64,000 nucleotides of DNA from Cryobacterium zongtaii (GTDB lineage Bacteria; Actinomycetota; Actinomycetes; Actinomycetales; Microbacteriaceae): assembly GCF_002909375.1 (NCBI RefSeq), contig NZ_PPXD01000008.1, positions 1 to 64,000 on the forward strand, written 5' to 3'. Every line of letters starts with the position of its first letter. Positions within the stretch are counted from its first letter, which is position 1. Below are positions 26,991-35,646 of this stretch, piece by piece. A program made the translations under genes and the position numbers. The notes beneath the pieces are model-generated. The model was not told the DNA's origin and searched no databases. It saw only the letters and a list, made by a program, of their open reading frames with translations.

Positions 26991-28310
26991 GTGACAGCGA
27001 TAGGCACCTCCCAGGCCGGCAACAACCTCGACCCGTGGTACCACCACTACGCCGAGCGGGCCGCCGCCCTGCGCGCCTCCGAGGTGCGCGCCCTGTTCGC
27101 CGTCGCCTCACGCCCCGAGGTCGTCTCCCTTGCCGGTGGCATGCCCTACGTCGCCGCCCTGCCCCAGGACCTCGTGATCAACGCGATGGACAGCGTTATG
27201 CGCAAACAGGGCCCCGTTGCGCTGCAATATGGCTCTGGCCAGGGAGTTCCCTTGTTCCGTGAGCAGATACTCGAGGTCATGGCGCTGGAAGGCATCCGCG
27301 CCCACGCCGATGACGTCGTCGTCACCACGGGGTCGCAACACGCTCTCGAACTGGTCAGCAAGCTCTTCCTGGACCCCGGCGACGTTGTCATCGCTGAGGG
27401 GCCGAGCTATGTCACGGCCATGGTCATCTTCAAGTCGTACCAGGCCGATGTCGACCACGTACCCATGGACGAGCACGGCATGATCCCCGAGGCCCTCCGC
27501 GAACACATCGCACGCCTGAAGGCCGCCGGTCGCAAGATCAAGTTCCTCTACACGATTCCCAGTTTCCACAACCCGGCCGGGGTGACCCTCAGCTGGGCCC
27601 GCCGTCTGGAGATCCTGGAGATCGCGAAGGCCAACCAGATTCTGGTCCTCGAGGACAACCCGTATGGGCTGTTGTATTTCGACCAGAAAGCACCGGATGC
27701 CATGCGTTCCATCGAACGGGACGGTGTGGTGTACCTGGGGACCTTCTCCAAGACCCTCGCCCCCGGCTTCCGGGTGGGTTGGGCCCTGGCCCCGCACGCC
27801 ATCCGCGAGAAGCTCGTGCTGGCCAACGAGGCGGCGGTACTGTCCCCCAGCTCGTTCAGCCAACTGGTGATCTCCGAATACCTGTCCACCGCGGATTGGA
27901 AGGGTCAGATCAACACCTTCCGCGGCGTCTACCGCGAACGCAAGAACGCCATGCTTTCCGCGTTGATGGAATACCTTCCCGAGCTCACCTGGACCAACCC
28001 CAACGGCGGGTTCTACGTGTGGCTCAATCTGCCGGACACCCTGGACTCCAAGGCAATGCTGCCTCGCGCGGTCAAGGAGCTCGTGGCGTACACCCCCGGC
28101 ACGGCGTTCTTCGCGGATGGTCAGGGTCGCCAGAACATCCGGCTTTCCTTCTGCTATCCCACGCCGGACCACATCCGCCTGGGTATCCGTCGCCTCGCCA
28201 CCGTCATCCGTGACGAACTGGAGCTGCTCGACACCTTCGCCGGAACAGGCTCGCTGTTTCCCGCCCACGACGGTCGCCGCTTCGGCGCCCCGCCGCCCGA
28301 CATCAACTAA
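26991..28310 (+). CDS. PLP-dependent aminotransferase, fold type I (LysN/2-aminoadipate-like)
   Basis: A 439-residue class I/II aminotransferase. The PLP lysine sits in TFSKTLAPGFRVGW (Lys254), preceded by VLEDNPYGLL for cofactor Asp/Tyr contacts and LYTIPSFHNPAGVTLS, the pattern of the LysN/MocR-catalytic subgroup. There is no N-terminal GntR DNA-binding domain, so it is an enzyme and not a MocR regulator. Substrate is not determinable from sequence; relatives act on 2-aminoadipate, aromatic or branched amino acids. GTG start at 26991. It is followed 41 nt later by the D-Ala-D-Ala ligase homologue, probably the same operon. Confidence 0.88.
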   Translation: MTAIGTSQAGNNLDPWYHHYAERAAALRASEVRALFAVASRPEVVSLAGGMPYVAALPQDLVINAMDSVMRKQGPVALQYGSGQGVPLFREQILEVMALEGIRAHADDVVVTTGSQHALELVSKLFLDPGDVVIAEGPSYVTAMVIFKSYQADVDHVPMDEHGMIPEALREHIARLKAAGRKIKFLYTIPSFHNPAGVTLSWARRLEILEIAKANQILVLEDNPYGLLYFDQKAPDAMRSIERDGVVYLGTFSKTLAPGFRVGWALAPHAIREKLVLANEAAVLSPSSFSQLVISEYLSTADWKGQINTFRGVYRERKNAMLSALMEYLPELTWTNPNGGFYVWLNLPDTLDSKAMLPRAVKELVAYTPGTAFFADGQGRQNIRLSFCYPTPDHIRLGIRRLATVIRDELELLDTFAGTGSLFPAHDGRRFGAPPPDIN

Positions 28311-28351
28311 CCCCGCGTTTCTCCGGCTCGAGCTAAGGAAAACCCCAGATC

Positions 28352-29311
28352 ATGAGCGAATCAGAGTTTCTTGACATTGTGGTGCTCGCGGGTGGAATCT
28401 CGCACGAGCGCGACGTCTCCATGCGCAGTGGCCGCCGGGTGGCAGACGAGCTGACCGGGCTCGGTCACACCGTGACGGTGCTCGACCCGCAGGCGGGACT
28501 CCTCACCGAGCTGGCCACCCGCAAGCCCGACGTGATCTGGCCCGTTCTGCACGGTGCGACCGGAGAAGACGGTGCCCTGCTCTCACTGCTCGAGACCACC
28601 GGGATCCCGCACGTCGGCCCGCGTGGCACAGCGGCGGGACTGGCCTGGTCCAAGCCCACCGCCAAGGAGCTTGTGCGTCGCGCCGGATACGCCACCCCGA
28701 CCTGGATCGCCCTCTCGCGTGAGACTTTCCGAGACCTCGGTGCCGCCAGCGTGCTCGAGCACCTCGTGACCGCCCTGGGCACACCCCTGGTCGTCAAACC
28801 CGCTCAGGGTGGTTCCGCCCAGGGCGTGACCATTGTCGACACGGCAGCGGGTCTCCCCCGCGCCATGGTCGATGCTTACACCTACGACGAGACCGCCCTC
28901 GTCGAGACGAAGATCGAAGGCACCGAGCTTGCCGTCACGGTCATCAACACCGGTGCCGGGCCCGTCGCACTCCCCGCCGTTGAAATCGTGCCCGTGAGTG
29001 GCGTCTTCAGCTTCGAAGCGCGGTACAACGCCGGCGAAACGCTGTTCTTCACGCCGGCCCGCATCGCGCCGGACGTCGCCCAGCGGGTGGCAGAGACCGC
29101 TGTGGCGATCCACAGCCTGCTCGGATTGGCCCAGCTTTCCCGCATCGACCTGATGGTTGACGCCGATGGCGTCGCCTGGTTCCTCGAGGCGAACGTCCTA
29201 CCCGGACTCACCGAAACCTCGCTCGCCCCGCAGTCCATCGAAGCCTCCGGAGAATCGCTCGGAACCGTCTACGCCGCCCTCGCTCGAGCGGCCTCCACAA
29301 GCCTGCAGTAG
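28352..29311 (+). CDS. D-alanine-D-alanine ligase family protein (ATP-grasp)
   Basis: A 319-residue ATP-grasp enzyme. N-terminal VVLAGGISHERDVSMRSG and VLHGATGEDGALLSLLE are Ddl substrate-domain motifs; PLVVKPAQGGSAQGV contacts ATP, and WFLEANVLPGLTETS is the C-terminal Ddl signature. The expected reaction is ATP-dependent D-Ala-D-Ala formation for peptidoglycan. It is shorter than many actinobacterial DdlA proteins (about 360-370), resembling the DdlB size class, and a second ddl elsewhere in the genome is likely. A TAAGGAAA ribosome site precedes ATG 28352. It is the last gene before the parS region. Confidence 0.86.
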   Translation: MSESEFLDIVVLAGGISHERDVSMRSGRRVADELTGLGHTVTVLDPQAGLLTELATRKPDVIWPVLHGATGEDGALLSLLETTGIPHVGPRGTAAGLAWSKPTAKELVRRAGYATPTWIALSRETFRDLGAASVLEHLVTALGTPLVVKPAQGGSAQGVTIVDTAAGLPRAMVDAYTYDETALVETKIEGTELAVTVINTGAGPVALPAVEIVPVSGVFSFEARYNAGETLFFTPARIAPDVAQRVAETAVAIHSLLGLAQLSRIDLMVDADGVAWFLEANVLPGLTETSLAPQSIEASGESLGTVYAALARAASTSLQ

Positions 29312-29326
29312 CCGCCCGAGCCGTCA

Positions 29327-29342
29327 TGTTTCACGTGAAACA
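29327..29342. other. parS: parS site 1
   Basis: Perfect 16-bp palindrome TGTTTCACGTGAAACA, the consensus ParB-binding centromere site. It lies 15 nt after the ddl homologue stop. Confidence 0.95.
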
Positions 29343-29360
29343 TGCCCCTCCTAGGGTGAG

Positions 29361-29376
29361 CGTTTCACGTGAAACA
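29361..29376. other. parS: parS site 2
   Basis: CGTTTCACGTGAAACA, 15/16 match to parS consensus, with only 18 nt between it and site 1. This is the closest pair in the array. Confidence 0.93.
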
Positions 29377-29847
29377 TTGACATCGACTGCTCCCGGCGGC
29401 CGCTCGTTACCCTCTCGCCGGTCCAGCCAGGGCGCGAGGCGCGCATGCCGGTGGTGGAGGTTGTCGAGCAGTCACGAGTCGCACATCGCCGGTGGTCGAG
29501 GTTGTCGAGGCCCTGCCGGCGGCACCTTGGGTGCTGTCCGCTTTTGGCGACAGATCCGAACTTCGGTCCACAGTTCGTGTGATTTTCCGGTTCGGAGCGC
29601 CACCGCTGCCCACTCCCCCGCGCGTCAATGCTGCCGAAGCATGTCGGGAGCGCCACAATCGTCCTCAACTGGCCCCAAACCGGCCCAAAATGCGCTCTAG
29701 AAACAGTCTCATGAGCCCCAGTGCAACCCATAGCCACCGAAAACCCGCTTTCGACCAGCACAATCAGCGAAGGGGCACACCCAAGACCATGAAGTGCAGG
29801 CCGTAACCACCTCGCCGGTCGAGACTGTCGAGACCCGCCACGACCAA

Positions 29848-29863
29848 TGTTTCACGTGAAACA
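29848..29863. other. parS: parS site 3
   Basis: Perfect TGTTTCACGTGAAACA, 43 nt downstream of the AACCAC block. Confidence 0.95.
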
Positions 29864-30330
29864 CCGAGCCTGAGACGAGGTAGCTTCGGACTGTACATCG
29901 GCCGCAACGACCAAATTGCCTCAATTTTCGCTGAAATAGCCCCGTAGGTCCCCTCCTACGACCGCTCCCCTCAGGGGATCGTACGTACTCATCAGTGCCG
30001 GGAGCTTGATTTCGACGAGCTCAATATACGAGAAATGCAGCCCGCTGGGCCTGTCCAGAAGCAGAAGCTGAACCTCGACGGGCTCAATCAGGGAGCGGGT
30101 CATGTCGAGACAGCCAGACGGCCCGAACCACGGGCACGGCCGGATTGCCCCGGCTAGCTCCGGCCAGAACACCATGTCGCAACCACGTCGGTGGTCAGGC
30201 CTCTTCAGACCCGACAAGGCCAGTGGTTCACGGGCAGGTAGAAGCCTGCAGGGACACGCGATTCAGTTTCAACTGAACAGCCATCGACCCCGTTGCTGCC
30301 GGTTGAGGTCTAGTCGGCACAATCGCGGGC

Positions 30331-30346
30331 CGTTTCACGTGAAACG
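30331..30346. other. parS: parS site 4
   Basis: CGTTTCACGTGAAACG, still a perfect palindrome but with both end bases changed (14/16 to consensus). Confidence 0.88.
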
Positions 30347-30672
30347 GGAGACCTGAGCGCCATCGTGCGGCCACTCCCCCGCGCTTCGGACGGCCAGAGA
30401 CAGCCCTGTAACGCCAGGATCGTCTTACGAACGTCCGGAATTGGGCCGGAAGGCGGTCAAGGTCGGCACAGAGCAGTGCGAATCGCGCACATTGGCACAA
30501 GAGGGCTCATCTCGAAAAGGTCAAGCGGGTAGGTCAGGCCTGTCCAACTCGGCTTCTCGAACCGGTCAACCCGACTTCGGGGCGCCCATTCAACCCGCCC
30601 CGAATGAAATGCAATGGCATGCGCGGCGCAACCACGTCGTTGGTCAAGCTTGTCGAGACCACGCGCCGCAAA

Positions 30673-30688
30673 TGTTTCACGTGAAACA
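30673..30688. other. parS: parS site 5
   Basis: Perfect TGTTTCACGTGAAACA, again 43 nt after an AACCAC block. Confidence 0.95.
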
Positions 30689-31090
30689 TGAGGCCCGAGA
30701 ACCCTCCCGCCGTGAGCCACGGTTCGGCAACCAGCGGCCAACCGGATTCCCGCCGCGGCGGGGCTCCGATGAGCAGTTTTCCGGCGAGAAAGGGATGAAA
30801 CGGCGCCCCTGAGAGCCATCGTACGGCCGCTTCTGCGCTCATCAGCCGCGCAAATGCTGCACCGTCGCGCCACAATTGCCCTCTCAACGCCCAACATGGG
30901 CTGAAATAGCGCTCCCCGAAGACAGCCGGCCGCGCCGTTGGGTGCTCATAGGCACCGGGAGTCCGATTTTGACACGCTCAAGCAAGGAGGACTACCGCAG
31001 GGCAAGCGTGCCCAGAGTAGGTACTCCGACATCGATCAGCTCGATCAGCGAGACCCGCCGTTTGGCAGGCCTACCTCGTCCCACACCGAA

Positions 31091-31106
31091 TGTTTCACGT
31101 GAAACA
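31091..31106. other. parS: parS site 6, immediately beyond the parB stop
   Basis: Perfect TGTTTCACGTGAAACA, 8 nt from the end of parB. Confidence 0.95.
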
Positions 31107-31114
31107 GTGCCCGG

Positions 31115-32155
31115 CTAGTTGGCTCCGAAGCCGGGTTCCCCGAGGACGCCGAGGATGCGGTTCAGGTCGCCGATCGTAGCGAAATCAACTGTGATCTGGC
31201 CTTTTCGTGCGCCCAGGCTGATTTTCACGCGGGTATCGAGGCGGTCTCCGAGGTGTTCGGCGATCTCGTTGAGATGTCCCTGCCGCTTTCCGGGTGCGGG
31301 TTTCACGACAACGGGCTTGGGTCCGGCAGCGGCTGCGGCCTCAGCCGCCCGCACCGACAGGTCCTCGTTGACGATCTTGTCTGCGAGGCGCAACATGCCC
31401 TCGGTGTCCCCCACTGACAGCACTGCTCGCGCATGACCAGCCGACAATACGCCGGCCGCAACACGAAGCTGCACGGCCTCCGGCAGCTTCAACAGGCGCA
31501 GGGTGTTGGTGATCTGCGGGCGCGACCTACCGATGCGGCTGGCCAGCTCTTCCTGGGTGATGTCGAAGTCCGACAGCAGCTGCTGGTAAGCGGACGCTTC
31601 TTCGAGCGGGTTCAGCTGCGCACGGTGCAGATTCTCCAGCAGCGCGTCGCGGAGCATGTCGATGTCAGCGGTATCCCGCACGATCGCCGGGATGCTGTCG
31701 AGGCCGACTTCCTTGGTGGCGCGCAAGCGCCGCTCCCCCATGACGAGTTCGTACTTGCCCGGCTGCTCCACGAGCGGACGCACGACGATGGGCTGCAGCA
31801 CTCCGACTTCGCGAATGCTGTGCACGAGTTCAGCCAGGTCGTCCTCGTCGAAAACGCTGCGTGGCTGTACGGCATTGGGCACGATGTCGGCCGGATTCAG
31901 ATGCGCAAGGCGCGCCCCGGGAACCGGAAGCAGCTCAACGGTGGCCTCGTCGGCCGCCTCGATGGTCGCCGTCGAAGCCGAACCTGCGGAAGACGTCGGC
32001 GCAGAGCCGGGCACCGGGGAGGCGCCGGCGGTGCCCTCGGCGTGCGGGACCTCGTTGTACGGGAAGAAGACGTCGACGGGCCGGGCCTGTGAAGGGTTGT
32101 CCTGCACGGGAATGAGCGAACCGATACCGCGGCCGAGCCCTGTACGTTTCGCCAT
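31115..32155 (-). CDS. parB: Chromosome partitioning protein ParB (CTPase, parS-binding)
   Basis: ParB binds parS, loads as a CTP-dependent sliding clamp and forms the segrosome near oriC. The 346-residue protein has an N-terminal ParA-stimulating basic motif (KRTGLGRGIGSLIP), a Pro/Ala/Ser linker, the ParB/Srx CTP-binding domain with GERRLRA at 140-146, the helix-turn-helix region (ASRIGRSRPQITNTLRLL) and a C-terminal dimerisation domain. Its start overlaps the parA stop (TAATG). The neighbouring six parS sites are its direct targets. Confidence 0.97.
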   Translation of the reverse strand: MAKRTGLGRGIGSLIPVQDNPSQARPVDVFFPYNEVPHAEGTAGASPVPGSAPTSSAGSASTATIEAADEATVELLPVPGARLAHLNPADIVPNAVQPRSVFDEDDLAELVHSIREVGVLQPIVVRPLVEQPGKYELVMGERRLRATKEVGLDSIPAIVRDTADIDMLRDALLENLHRAQLNPLEEASAYQQLLSDFDITQEELASRIGRSRPQITNTLRLLKLPEAVQLRVAAGVLSAGHARAVLSVGDTEGMLRLADKIVNEDLSVRAAEAAAAAGPKPVVVKPAPGKRQGHLNEIAEHLGDRLDTRVKISLGARKGQITVDFATIGDLNRILGVLGEPGFGAN

Positions 32156-33093
32156 TACTGCGCATCTCCTGTTCGTGGAACGCCCCGACGGGCGATTTCT
32201 GCGGCTGCTTCGAGGTAGGAGAGCGATCCTGCCGAGTTGAGATCGTAGCTGATGACGCTCTGACCGTAGCTGGGCGCCTCAGAAACCCGCACCGAGCGTG
32301 GAATCAGCGTGTCCAGCACCTGTTTCGGGAAGTGGTCGCGCACATCTTGCGCCACCTGGTTCGCGAGGTTCGTGCGGCTGTCGTACATGGTGAGCAGGAT
32401 CGTCGAGACGATGAGTTGCGGGTTCAGGTGCTTCTCGATCAGCTCGATGTTCTTCAACAGCTGACTCAGTCCCTCCAGCGCGTAGTACTCGCACTGAATC
32501 GGGATGAGAACCTCCCGAGCGGCGACGAACGCATTGATCGTGAGGAGCCCGAGGGACGGCGGGCAGTCGATGAAGACGTAGTCGTAGGGGTCCGCCATCT
32601 CCTTGATGTGCAGGTCCAGGGCGCGACGCAGTCGCTGTTCCCGGGCAACGAGCGAAACGAGTTCGATCTCTGCGCCGGCCAGGTGGATGGTCGCCGGTAC
32701 ACAGTACAGCGCCCCGAACTCCGGGCTCTTCTGCACAACGTCCACCATCGGCAGGTCATTGATGATGACGTCGTAGACACTCGAGGTCTCGGCGCGGTGC
32801 TCCACACCGAGCGCGGTGGAGGCGTTGCCCTGCGGGTCCAGGTCAATCACGAGAACACGCGCACCCTGGCGGGCCAACGCGGCGGCCAGGTTGACGGCGG
32901 TGGTGGTTTTGCCCACCCCACCCTTCTGATTGGAGATGGTGATCACCCGAGTGCTCTCGGGCTTGGGTAGCCTCTCGGCGGCGATCACCTGACGGCGGCG
33001 GGTCAGATCCGAGATCTCCCGCGCCAGGGGGGTGCTGTTGTCGACGCCGGAACCGGGAGTGCCGGTCTGCTGGTCTTCGCCGGGATGTTTCAC
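32155..33093 (-). CDS. parA: Chromosome partitioning ATPase ParA
   Basis: A Walker-type ATPase of 312 residues. The deviant Walker A KGGVGKT is at 57-63 within ITISNQKGGVGKTT, Walker B at VFIDCPPSLG, and the conserved CEYYALEGLSQL segment follows. ParA moves ParB-parS complexes over the nucleoid. GTG 33093 is the likely start; the AAAGG ribosome site and the start codon both lie in or next to parS site 7, so the first codons (Met-Lys-His) are encoded by the centromere site itself. Confidence 0.96.
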   Translation of the reverse strand: MKHPGEDQQTGTPGSGVDNSTPLAREISDLTRRRQVIAAERLPKPESTRVITISNQKGGVGKTTTAVNLAAALARQGARVLVIDLDPQGNASTALGVEHRAETSSVYDVIINDLPMVDVVQKSPEFGALYCVPATIHLAGAEIELVSLVAREQRLRRALDLHIKEMADPYDYVFIDCPPSLGLLTINAFVAAREVLIPIQCEYYALEGLSQLLKNIELIEKHLNPQLIVSTILLTMYDSRTNLANQVAQDVRDHFPKQVLDTLIPRSVRVSEAPSYGQSVISYDLNSAGSLSYLEAAAEIARRGVPRTGDAQ

Positions 33094-33101
33094 GTGAAAC
33101 C
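33086..33101. other. parS: parS site 7, spanning the parA start codon
   Basis: TGTTTCACGTGAAACC, 15/16 match. The parA GTG start (33093-33091) is the central CAC/GTG of the palindrome. ParB binding here could repress parAB or mark it for loading (inference). Confidence 0.9.
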
Positions 33102-33180
33102 TTTGCGTTCGACGGTTGATGAGCCACCCGAAAGGGTGCCCCGGAGTTCTCCGCCCATGTTGCGCGGATGTTGCCGGGGA

Positions 33181-33810
33181 CTAGTCCACTGTAGCCTTAA
33201 TGACCCGCGTGACGTCCTCCAGCACACCCTCGCCGAGGGTGAGGACCTCCACATCGCGCAGGCGGAACTTCTTGATCGGCTTGGCGGCGTTGGCGATCTC
33301 CCCCGCGGCACCCGCGCCCTTCATCAGCACGAGTTCACCGCCGGAACGCAACAGTGGGGCCGTGAGGGGAATCAGGGTCTTGAACGCGCTCACGGCGCGG
33401 GCGGTGACCTGATCCAGGGGCGTATCCAGACGGATGTCTTCGGCGCGGGCCCGCTGCACCCGTGCGTTGGTGAGGCCGAGTGCGGCGATCTGGCCGGTCA
33501 ACCACGCCACTCGGCGTTCCATCGGCTCGATGAGCACGAACGAGACATCGGGCCGCGCGATCGCCAGCACCAGACCCGGCAGCCCGGCGCCCGATCCCAC
33601 GTCGCCGACCAGGCCGGGCTTCAGGAGTGGTGCGACCACGACGCAGTTCAGGATGTGCCGGCTCCACAACCGGGGAAGTTCGAGCGGACCGATCAGGCCG
33701 AGCTCCTCCCCCTGCTCGGCGAGGTGCCTGGTGAACTCTCGGGCGACCTCGATGCGGTCACCGAAGAGTCCAGCTGCAACGGCGGGCTCGGCCTCGAGGG
33801 TCTCAGTCAT
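33181..33810 (-). CDS. rsmG: 16S rRNA (guanine-527-N7)-methyltransferase RsmG
   Basis: A 209-residue SAM-dependent methyltransferase (GidB). The SAM motif VGDVGSGAGLPGLVLA, the following VLIEPMERR and the RLWSRHILNCVVV segment are diagnostic. It methylates G527 of 16S rRNA; loss gives low-level streptomycin resistance in many bacteria. It sits between khpB and parA in the conserved origin-proximal order. Confidence 0.97.
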   Translation of the reverse strand: MTETLEAEPAVAAGLFGDRIEVAREFTRHLAEQGEELGLIGPLELPRLWSRHILNCVVVAPLLKPGLVGDVGSGAGLPGLVLAIARPDVSFVLIEPMERRVAWLTGQIAALGLTNARVQRARAEDIRLDTPLDQVTARAVSAFKTLIPLTAPLLRSGGELVLMKGAGAAGEIANAAKPIKKFRLRDVEVLTLGEGVLEDVTRVIKATVD

Positions 33811-33821
33811 ACTCGGTGTGG

Positions 33822-34346
33822 CTACGCTGCCGTGATGACGGTGTGACGGTCGCGACCTTCGCCCAGGGACTCGGAGACGTATCCGCGCTCCGAAACGATG
33901 TCGTGCACGAGCTTGCGCTCGTAGGACGACATCGGGGGGAGGGAAGCCTCCGTTGCGCCGCCTTCGATGCGCTCGATGGCGTGGCCGACGAGGTCGGTCA
34001 GCTCGGCCTCGCGGGCCTCGCGGGATCCGCCGATGTCGAGGATCAGCCTGGAGAAGGACCCGGTCTTGTTCTGCACGGCCAGTCGGGTGAGCTCCTGCAG
34101 GGCGTTCACGGTGTCGGGCTTGGACAGCAGGCGCAGGTTCTGCGGGTCAACCGAATTCACCGACAGGTAGGCCCGTCCGTTCCGGGCATCGATGTCGATG
34201 TCACCGTCGAGGTCGCAGATATCCAGGAACTCTTCAATGTAGTCCGCTGCGATGTCGCCTTCCTGCTCCAGCTGGCCGATGGTGGGAGCGGCGTCGGACG
34301 CGGCATCCGCGTTGATCACGTCGGTGTTCTCAGTCACGATGTCCAT
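33822..34346 (-). CDS. khpB: RNA-binding protein KhpB/Jag (KH-R3H)
   Basis: The 174-residue protein has a KH-like domain (about 35-100, DGDIDIDARNGRAYLSVN then GKPD-type SKPDTVNALQELTRLAV) and a C-terminal R3H domain (SYERKLVHDIVSERG...GEGRDRHTVI). The N-terminal Jag_N domain of firmicute proteins is absent; instead there is an acidic/Ala leader. KhpB family proteins bind many RNAs and affect cell elongation and division in firmicutes. It lies directly downstream of yidC (5-nt gap), as usual. Confidence 0.92.
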   Translation of the reverse strand: MDIVTENTDVINADAASDAAPTIGQLEQEGDIAADYIEEFLDICDLDGDIDIDARNGRAYLSVNSVDPQNLRLLSKPDTVNALQELTRLAVQNKTGSFSRLILDIGGSREAREAELTDLVGHAIERIEGGATEASLPPMSSYERKLVHDIVSERGYVSESLGEGRDRHTVITAA

Positions 34347-34351
34347 CCCTC

Positions 34352-35326
34352 TTACTTCTTGGGGCCGGTCTGCTTTTTGGCACGGTTCTTGCCAACGGGC
34401 TGCTGGCGCTGGGCCGGCTTCTTGGGCTCGTCGACAATGATGACGTCTCCGTCGGTTGCGATGAGCTTGCCCTTGCGGGCGAGCCGCTCTTCGCGGGCCT
34501 TGGCGGCCTCACTGCCCGGTGTGGGCATGTTTCGGATGACGAGGAACTGCTGGGCCATGGTCCAGATGTTCGAGGTGAGCCAGTAGAACATCACGCCGAG
34601 CGGGAAGGCCACACCGGAGAAGGCGAAGACCAGGGGCAGCAGGTACAGCATGATCTTCTGCTGCTTGAACATCGGGCTGGCCTTGGTCTCCGGCGACATG
34701 TTCTTGGAGACGATCTGCAGCTGGGTGATGAACTGCGACGCGGTCATCAGGACGACCATCGTGGCCGCGATGATCATGACGGAGAGATTGAAGTCCGCTC
34801 CGGAGGTCCACAGCGTCCACTGCTGGGCGAACGTGTCGTGCAGCGGGGCAACGCCGAACAGGTTGGCATTGCCGAAGCTGGTCGCCAGGGCCTGGTTGAG
34901 GGGGCCGACGCCGGCGTTGGAGCGCTGGGCGTCGTTGAGCACCGAGAACAGGGCGAAGAAGATCGGCATCTGCAGGAGCAGGGGCAGGCACGAGGCGAGC
35001 GGGTTGGTCCCGGTGCGCTTGTACAGCTCCATGGTCTCGCGGGACATGGCCTCGCGGGAGAACTGGTCCTTCTTGCCCTTGTACTTGTCCTGGATCTTCT
35101 TCAGCTGCGGCGCGACCTCGAGCATCTTGCGCTGGCTCTTGATCTGCTTCACGAAGATGGGGATCAGCGCAGCTCGCACCACGAGGACGAGGCCAACGAT
35201 GGACAGCACCCAGGTGATGCCGTCGTTGTAGCCCATGCCGAGGTTGGAGAACAACCAGTGGAAGGCGACGAGCAGAAGCTCAACGGCCCACTTCAGCGGC
35301 CAGAGGATAGTACCTATGAGGTCCAT
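34352..35326 (-). CDS. yidC: Membrane protein insertase YidC
   Basis: The 324-residue insertase of the YidC/Oxa1 family lacks the large periplasmic domain of Gram-negative YidC. It has about five hydrophobic segments, the first near 10-30, and contains KQIKSQRKMLEVAPQLKKIQDKYKGKKDQ (cytosolic hairpin) and NPLASCLPLLLQMPIFFALF, the family signature. A basic C-terminal tail (RAKKQTGPKK) may contact ribosomes. The 5' end overlaps yidD by 13 nt. Confidence 0.97.
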   Translation of the reverse strand: MDLIGTILWPLKWAVELLLVAFHWLFSNLGMGYNDGITWVLSIVGLVLVVRAALIPIFVKQIKSQRKMLEVAPQLKKIQDKYKGKKDQFSREAMSRETMELYKRTGTNPLASCLPLLLQMPIFFALFSVLNDAQRSNAGVGPLNQALATSFGNANLFGVAPLHDTFAQQWTLWTSGADFNLSVMIIAATMVVLMTASQFITQLQIVSKNMSPETKASPMFKQQKIMLYLLPLVFAFSGVAFPLGVMFYWLTSNIWTMAQQFLVIRNMPTPGSEAAKAREERLARKGKLIATDGDVIIVDEPKKPAQRQQPVGKNRAKKQTGPKK

Positions 35327-35646
35327 ACGTGCGGGTCAGCCCTTTCCGTGGCTAAAGGAACTACAAATCCAAACGACGTCACGGTGTAGCGACGGTGTCG
35401 TTTCAGGGGAACATCATCGATTCCGCCCTCAGCCCAAGGATGACAACGCAAGACCCGACGTGCGGCGAAAAAAGAGCCGACGATCAGGCCATATTCTTGG
35501 ACGGCGCCGAGGGCGTACGCCGAACACGAGGGGTAGTACCGGCAAACATCGCCGTACAACGGTGAGATTACTGCGCGATAGACCCGCAGGAGGGCTACCC
35601 CGAGATTTCGGGGCAGCAATACCAACGTGAGGATCACCCTGTTCAT
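35314..35646 (-). CDS. yidD: Membrane protein insertion efficiency factor YidD
   Basis: The 110-residue protein carries the YidD core YRAVISPLYGDVCRYYPSCSAYALGAV with its conserved Cys residues and RRVLRCHPWAEGGIDDVP. It is a membrane-associated factor that assists YidC. The ATG overlaps the rnpA stop by 4 nt and its 3' end overlaps yidC. The C-terminal 25 residues are unconserved. Confidence 0.95.
   Translation of the reverse strand: MNRVILTLVLLPRNLGVALLRVYRAVISPLYGDVCRYYPSCSAYALGAVQEYGLIVGSFFAARRVLRCHPWAEGGIDDVPLKRHRRYTVTSFGFVVPLATERADPHVWTS

Larger units (their letters stand above)
29312..31114. repeat. Gene-free centromere region: degenerate tandem repeats carrying parS
   Basis: About 1.8 kb between the ddl homologue and parB has no credible gene but six near-perfect parS sites. 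The spacers are related to one another. A block starting AACCAC and containing a GGTC...GTCGAGACC-like core occurs at 29805, 30181 and 30630, each time exactly 43 nt before a parS or parS-like position (29848, 30224, 30673). A second block of about 38 nt (CTCAT...GCACCGGGAG...GCTCAA-like) occurs at 29988 and 30945, and CTGAAATAGC recurs at 29931 and 30901. The picture is an old tandem duplication array that has diverged while parS was kept. Confidence 0.75.

Noticed and set aside
29326-30897. Several short open frames in the parS region
   Set aside because: They run through parS palindromes, lack ribosome sites and coding composition, and differ between repeat units.
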